Assembly: GCA_018266765.1 (NCBI GenBank)
Contig: JAFDZU010000007.1
Location: 23,210 to 59,004, forward strand
DNA length: 35,795 bases
Direction of reading: 5' to 3'
From: Bacteroidota bacterium
GTDB lineage: Bacteria > Bacteroidota > Ignavibacteria > Kapaibacteriales > UBA961
Positions 33,217 through 35,795 of the stretch are shown here, piece by piece. The stretch's first letter is position 1, and every line of letters starts with the position of its first letter. A program made the position numbers and the translations under genes. The notes beneath the pieces are model-generated. The model saw nothing but the letters and a program-made list of their open reading frames with translations, was not told the origin of the DNA and made no database searches.

Positions 33217-35730
33217 ATGTTTCAATTCCTTCGCAATTTTGCCGGTGTTCTCATCTCGCTGACCGTTATAGCAGCAAGTTTTACCGCTTTTTCATTATTT
33301 ATAGCCACTCGCTCCGAAGTTTCCCCGAATACCACAGTCTATTCAACTATAAAAGATACAATTCGTGTGTATCGTAATCAATTTAGCGTGCCTCATATTA
33401 TTGCAGGAAGCGAAGCAGACGGATATTTTGCTCTTGGATATGTTCATGCACAAGACCGCCTTTGGCAAATGGATATTGCTCGAAGGGCAGGTCAAGGACG
33501 ATTAGCTGAAATTTTCGGGAAGGAAGCACTCGAAACCGATAAATTTCTTCGAGCGCTTGATTTAGAAGTAATTTCCCAAAAAGTCTGGAAAACTTCTTCC
33601 AAAACCTCTCGGTTTATTATGGAACAATACTCAAACGGAGTCAATGCGTTCATTAATGACCATAAAATTGGACTTCCTTTTGAATTTGGAGCACTCGGTT
33701 ACGCTCCAGACCAGTGGCAACCAACCGACTGCATTCTCATCGGGCGAATGATGGCTTTTGAAATGAGTATCGGCTTTTGGTCGGATATTGCCTTTGGTGA
33801 AATTGCCGATAAACTTGGCAATACTCGCGCCGCCGAACTTGTTCCTTCGTATCCTAATTCCGGCCCGTTTGTTATTCCTTCCGACAAAAAAAGTATTCCT
33901 GCTCAAGCTCCTAAATCTGCATCTCAAGCTGCTGTATTGCAAACACTTCGCAATCATGATGTACTCAATTCTACTGCTGAACTCCTCACATCACTTCGGA
34001 AGTTTATGGGAATGAACGGTTCGGGTGTGGGCAGTAATTCTTGGGTGATGAAAACTACTTCGAGCGGCTCCGGCTCTACGATTTTGGCAAATGACCCGCA
34101 TCTTTCATTGTCATTACCGGCTCGGTGGTATCAGGCACATTTGACTACTCCTTCGATGAATATTACAGGACTGACTATCGCAGGTATTCCGCTGTTTATC
34201 GTTGGACGCAACGATAATATTGCATGGGGAATAACCAATATGATGGCAGATGATTGTGATTATTACGTCGAAAAAGTAGATTCAAATCCCAATTATTACT
34301 TTAATGAAGACGGCAAACGTGTAAAATTCAAATATCGCCGCGACACTATTCACGTAAAAGGTGACGAATCGCTTATTTATGATATTCGCTTTACCAAACG
34401 CTCGGCAATTATCTCAGATGTTCATGCGTTTAATTCCGATAAAATATTGGATATGAGCAATTCCCATTCAGATAACTTTTTACAGAAATACGCCTTGAGT
34501 TTCAGTTGGACTGCCCAACAGCCATCCGACGAAATTCTGGCAATGTATCGAATAAACAAAGCAAGTAATTGGCAGGAATTTCAGCAAGGAATTAATCTGT
34601 GGTGCGTTCCGGCATTGAATTTCAGCTTTACCGACCGCAGAGGGAATATCGGCATGGCTCCTGCCGGCTTAATTCCAATTCATGGAAAAGGAAATACGAA
34701 CATTCCTAATCCCGGATGGCTACCCGAATTTACATGGCAAGGGTTTCATACGTCAAGTGAATTACCGCGAAGTTATAATCCTCAACGGCGATATTTAATG
34801 AGCGCGAACAACAAAACTGCCGAGTCATTACCATTTTTTATTTCGTCGCTGTGGGAGCCCTCATCGCGTGCCGAGCGCATGGATGAAACTCTGCAAGAAT
34901 TTGATGAATATTCTGTTCGTGATGCCCAATTTATGCAAATGGATGTTACTTCACCGTTTGCACGGACACTTCTCAAAAGAACATTACCCGTCATAGAGTC
35001 GAAACAAAAGTATTTATCACAAACGGAACGGGAAGCATTCACCATGCTTCAAAAGTGGGATGGAATTATCAGCGGAAGGTCGCCGCAACCGGCTATCTAT
35101 TCGGGATTCCTCACGAATTTACTTCGACAAACATTTGAAGATGAACTTGGCGAGCGGCTCTATCGTGAATATGTCTTTGTAGCGAATTTACCCACGCGTA
35201 AAATCTTGGAATTACTTAGTGCCGACAGTTCGTCAGCGTGGTTTGATAATGTAAAAACGAAAGAAATTGAAGATAAAAATGAAATTATCTTTCGCAGTTT
35301 TGTTCTTGCTGTGCGCTCGCTCCAAGACCATTACAAAAACAATGATATTCACTCATGGAAATACGGAGATATTCATCAAATTACACTCAATCATCTTTTT
35401 AGTGCTAATCCGTATATGAAGCAAATAGTTACCAATGGCCCGTTTGCAAGTGGAGGTGATAATACTACGCTCAATAATGGCGAATATCATTTTTATCAGC
35501 CGAAAGAACAGGTTTTGGGGGCTTCGATGCGCTTCATTGCCGATATGAAAGACACGGTGGTTTATTCTGTTCTGCCCGGTGGAAACTCCGGTGAACCGCT
35601 GAGCGCACATTATAGCGACCAAGTGCAACTTTGGCTGAATGGCGGCTATATTCGTATTCCGATAAACCGATTGCCCGACCCAAGTTTTACGAAGTTTACT
35701 ACGATTATTCCCAAAGTTCAGGAAAAATAA
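33217..35730 (+). CDS. Penicillin acylase family Ntn-hydrolase (S45)
   Basis: An 837-residue secreted or membrane-anchored amidase precursor. Residues of about 8-28 form a hydrophobic segment (signal peptide or anchor). The alpha-chain region contains VYRNQFSVPHIIA and GYVHAQDRLWQMDIARR. The precursor should be cut between G272 and S273 in GVGSNSWVM, which makes S273 the N-terminal nucleophile of the beta chain. LANDPHLSLSLPARWYQAHL and GLTIAGIPLFIVGRNDNIAWG are beta-chain motifs of the family. Substrates of such enzymes range from penicillins to N-acyl-homoserine lactones and amides. None can be assigned here. Confidence 0.93.
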   Translation: MFQFLRNFAGVLISLTVIAASFTAFSLFIATRSEVSPNTTVYSTIKDTIRVYRNQFSVPHIIAGSEADGYFALGYVHAQDRLWQMDIARRAGQGRLAEIFGKEALETDKFLRALDLEVISQKVWKTSSKTSRFIMEQYSNGVNAFINDHKIGLPFEFGALGYAPDQWQPTDCILIGRMMAFEMSIGFWSDIAFGEIADKLGNTRAAELVPSYPNSGPFVIPSDKKSIPAQAPKSASQAAVLQTLRNHDVLNSTAELLTSLRKFMGMNGSGVGSNSWVMKTTSSGSGSTILANDPHLSLSLPARWYQAHLTTPSMNITGLTIAGIPLFIVGRNDNIAWGITNMMADDCDYYVEKVDSNPNYYFNEDGKRVKFKYRRDTIHVKGDESLIYDIRFTKRSAIISDVHAFNSDKILDMSNSHSDNFLQKYALSFSWTAQQPSDEILAMYRINKASNWQEFQQGINLWCVPALNFSFTDRRGNIGMAPAGLIPIHGKGNTNIPNPGWLPEFTWQGFHTSSELPRSYNPQRRYLMSANNKTAESLPFFISSLWEPSSRAERMDETLQEFDEYSVRDAQFMQMDVTSPFARTLLKRTLPVIESKQKYLSQTEREAFTMLQKWDGIISGRSPQPAIYSGFLTNLLRQTFEDELGERLYREYVFVANLPTRKILELLSADSSSAWFDNVKTKEIEDKNEIIFRSFVLAVRSLQDHYKNNDIHSWKYGDIHQITLNHLFSANPYMKQIVTNGPFASGGDNTTLNNGEYHFYQPKEQVLGASMRFIADMKDTVVYSVLPGGNSGEPLSAHYSDQVQLWLNGGYIRIPINRLPDPSFTKFTTIIPKVQEK

Positions 35731-35747
35731 CTAATGACTTAGATTCT

Positions 35748-35780
35748 ATGAAAACACTTCTTCTATCTCTCTTAACGTGA
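35748..35780 (+). other. Ten-codon signal-like reading frame at window end
   Basis: ATG AAA ACA begins a hydrophobic peptide MKTLLLSLLT that stops at TGA after ten residues. It looks like the first codons of an exported-protein gene broken by a stop or frameshift, or simply chance. The rest lies beyond the window. Confidence 0.2.
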
Positions 35781-35795
35781 GTTCGGGATAACCGT

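Noticed and set aside
1-35795. tRNA, rRNA, riboswitch and insertion sequence search by eye
   Set aside because: No T-loop, anticodon-stem or rRNA signature, no riboswitch core before queF, and no transposase gene were found. A covariance-model scan would be decisive.

Overview
This is a 35.8 kb chromosomal window from a Gram-negative bacterium of the Bacteroidota/Chlorobiota side of the FCB group, most like Ignavibacteria or Candidatus Kapabacteria. That placement is inference. It rests on five large secreted proteins ending in a type IX secretion (T9SS) C-terminal sorting domain of the PNP type, an Omp28-like protein, a C10 peptidase, many short lipoproteins, KdsA (LPS Kdo synthesis) and an A+T-rich sequence. 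No tRNA, rRNA, CRISPR array, intact insertion sequence or prophage was seen.

Layout. 1-470: repeat-bearing non-coding DNA. 471-6497: two convergent T9SS cargo genes (a BNR/FnIII protein and an Omp28-like protein) separated by a perfect 15-bp terminator stem. 7198-11884: a serine beta-lactamase-like hydrolase, a leucine-rich-repeat T9SS protein on the minus strand, and a short LuxR-type regulator. 11885-12060: a palindromic repeat and a 38-residue remnant of an RHS-repeat protein. 12119-21742: a mostly housekeeping block (rlmB, queF, queD, gltX, prfB, an OsmC gene, der, a DUF58 gene). Within it, an NtrC-type sigma-54 activator lies between two lipoprotein genes. 22004-25086: a GC-richer minus-strand pair, a C10 (streptopain-like) T9SS protease and a translationally coupled lipoprotein. 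This is the best candidate for an acquired, little-described module. 25476-35730: a transaldolase-family aldolase, a VIT-domain T9SS protein, a DinB-fold protein, folB-folK, a peptide-binding ABC lipoprotein, kdsA and a penicillin-acylase-family hydrolase.

How the genes work together. queF and queD belong to the queuosine pathway, folB and folK to folate, and kdsA to LPS. gltX, prfB, rlmB and der serve translation and ribosome maturation. prfB keeps the classical +1 autoregulatory frameshift. The five T9SS cargoes would leave through a secretion machine encoded elsewhere. A -7-like motif TAnnTTTG recurs upstream of seven genes in the correct orientation, which suggests Bacteroidota-type housekeeping promoters.

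Most of the window is ordinary core genome. The unusual parts are the C10 protease/lipoprotein pair, the RHS remnant with its associated palindromes, an 11-bp triple repeat upstream of the LRR gene, and the regulator flanked by two lipoproteins.
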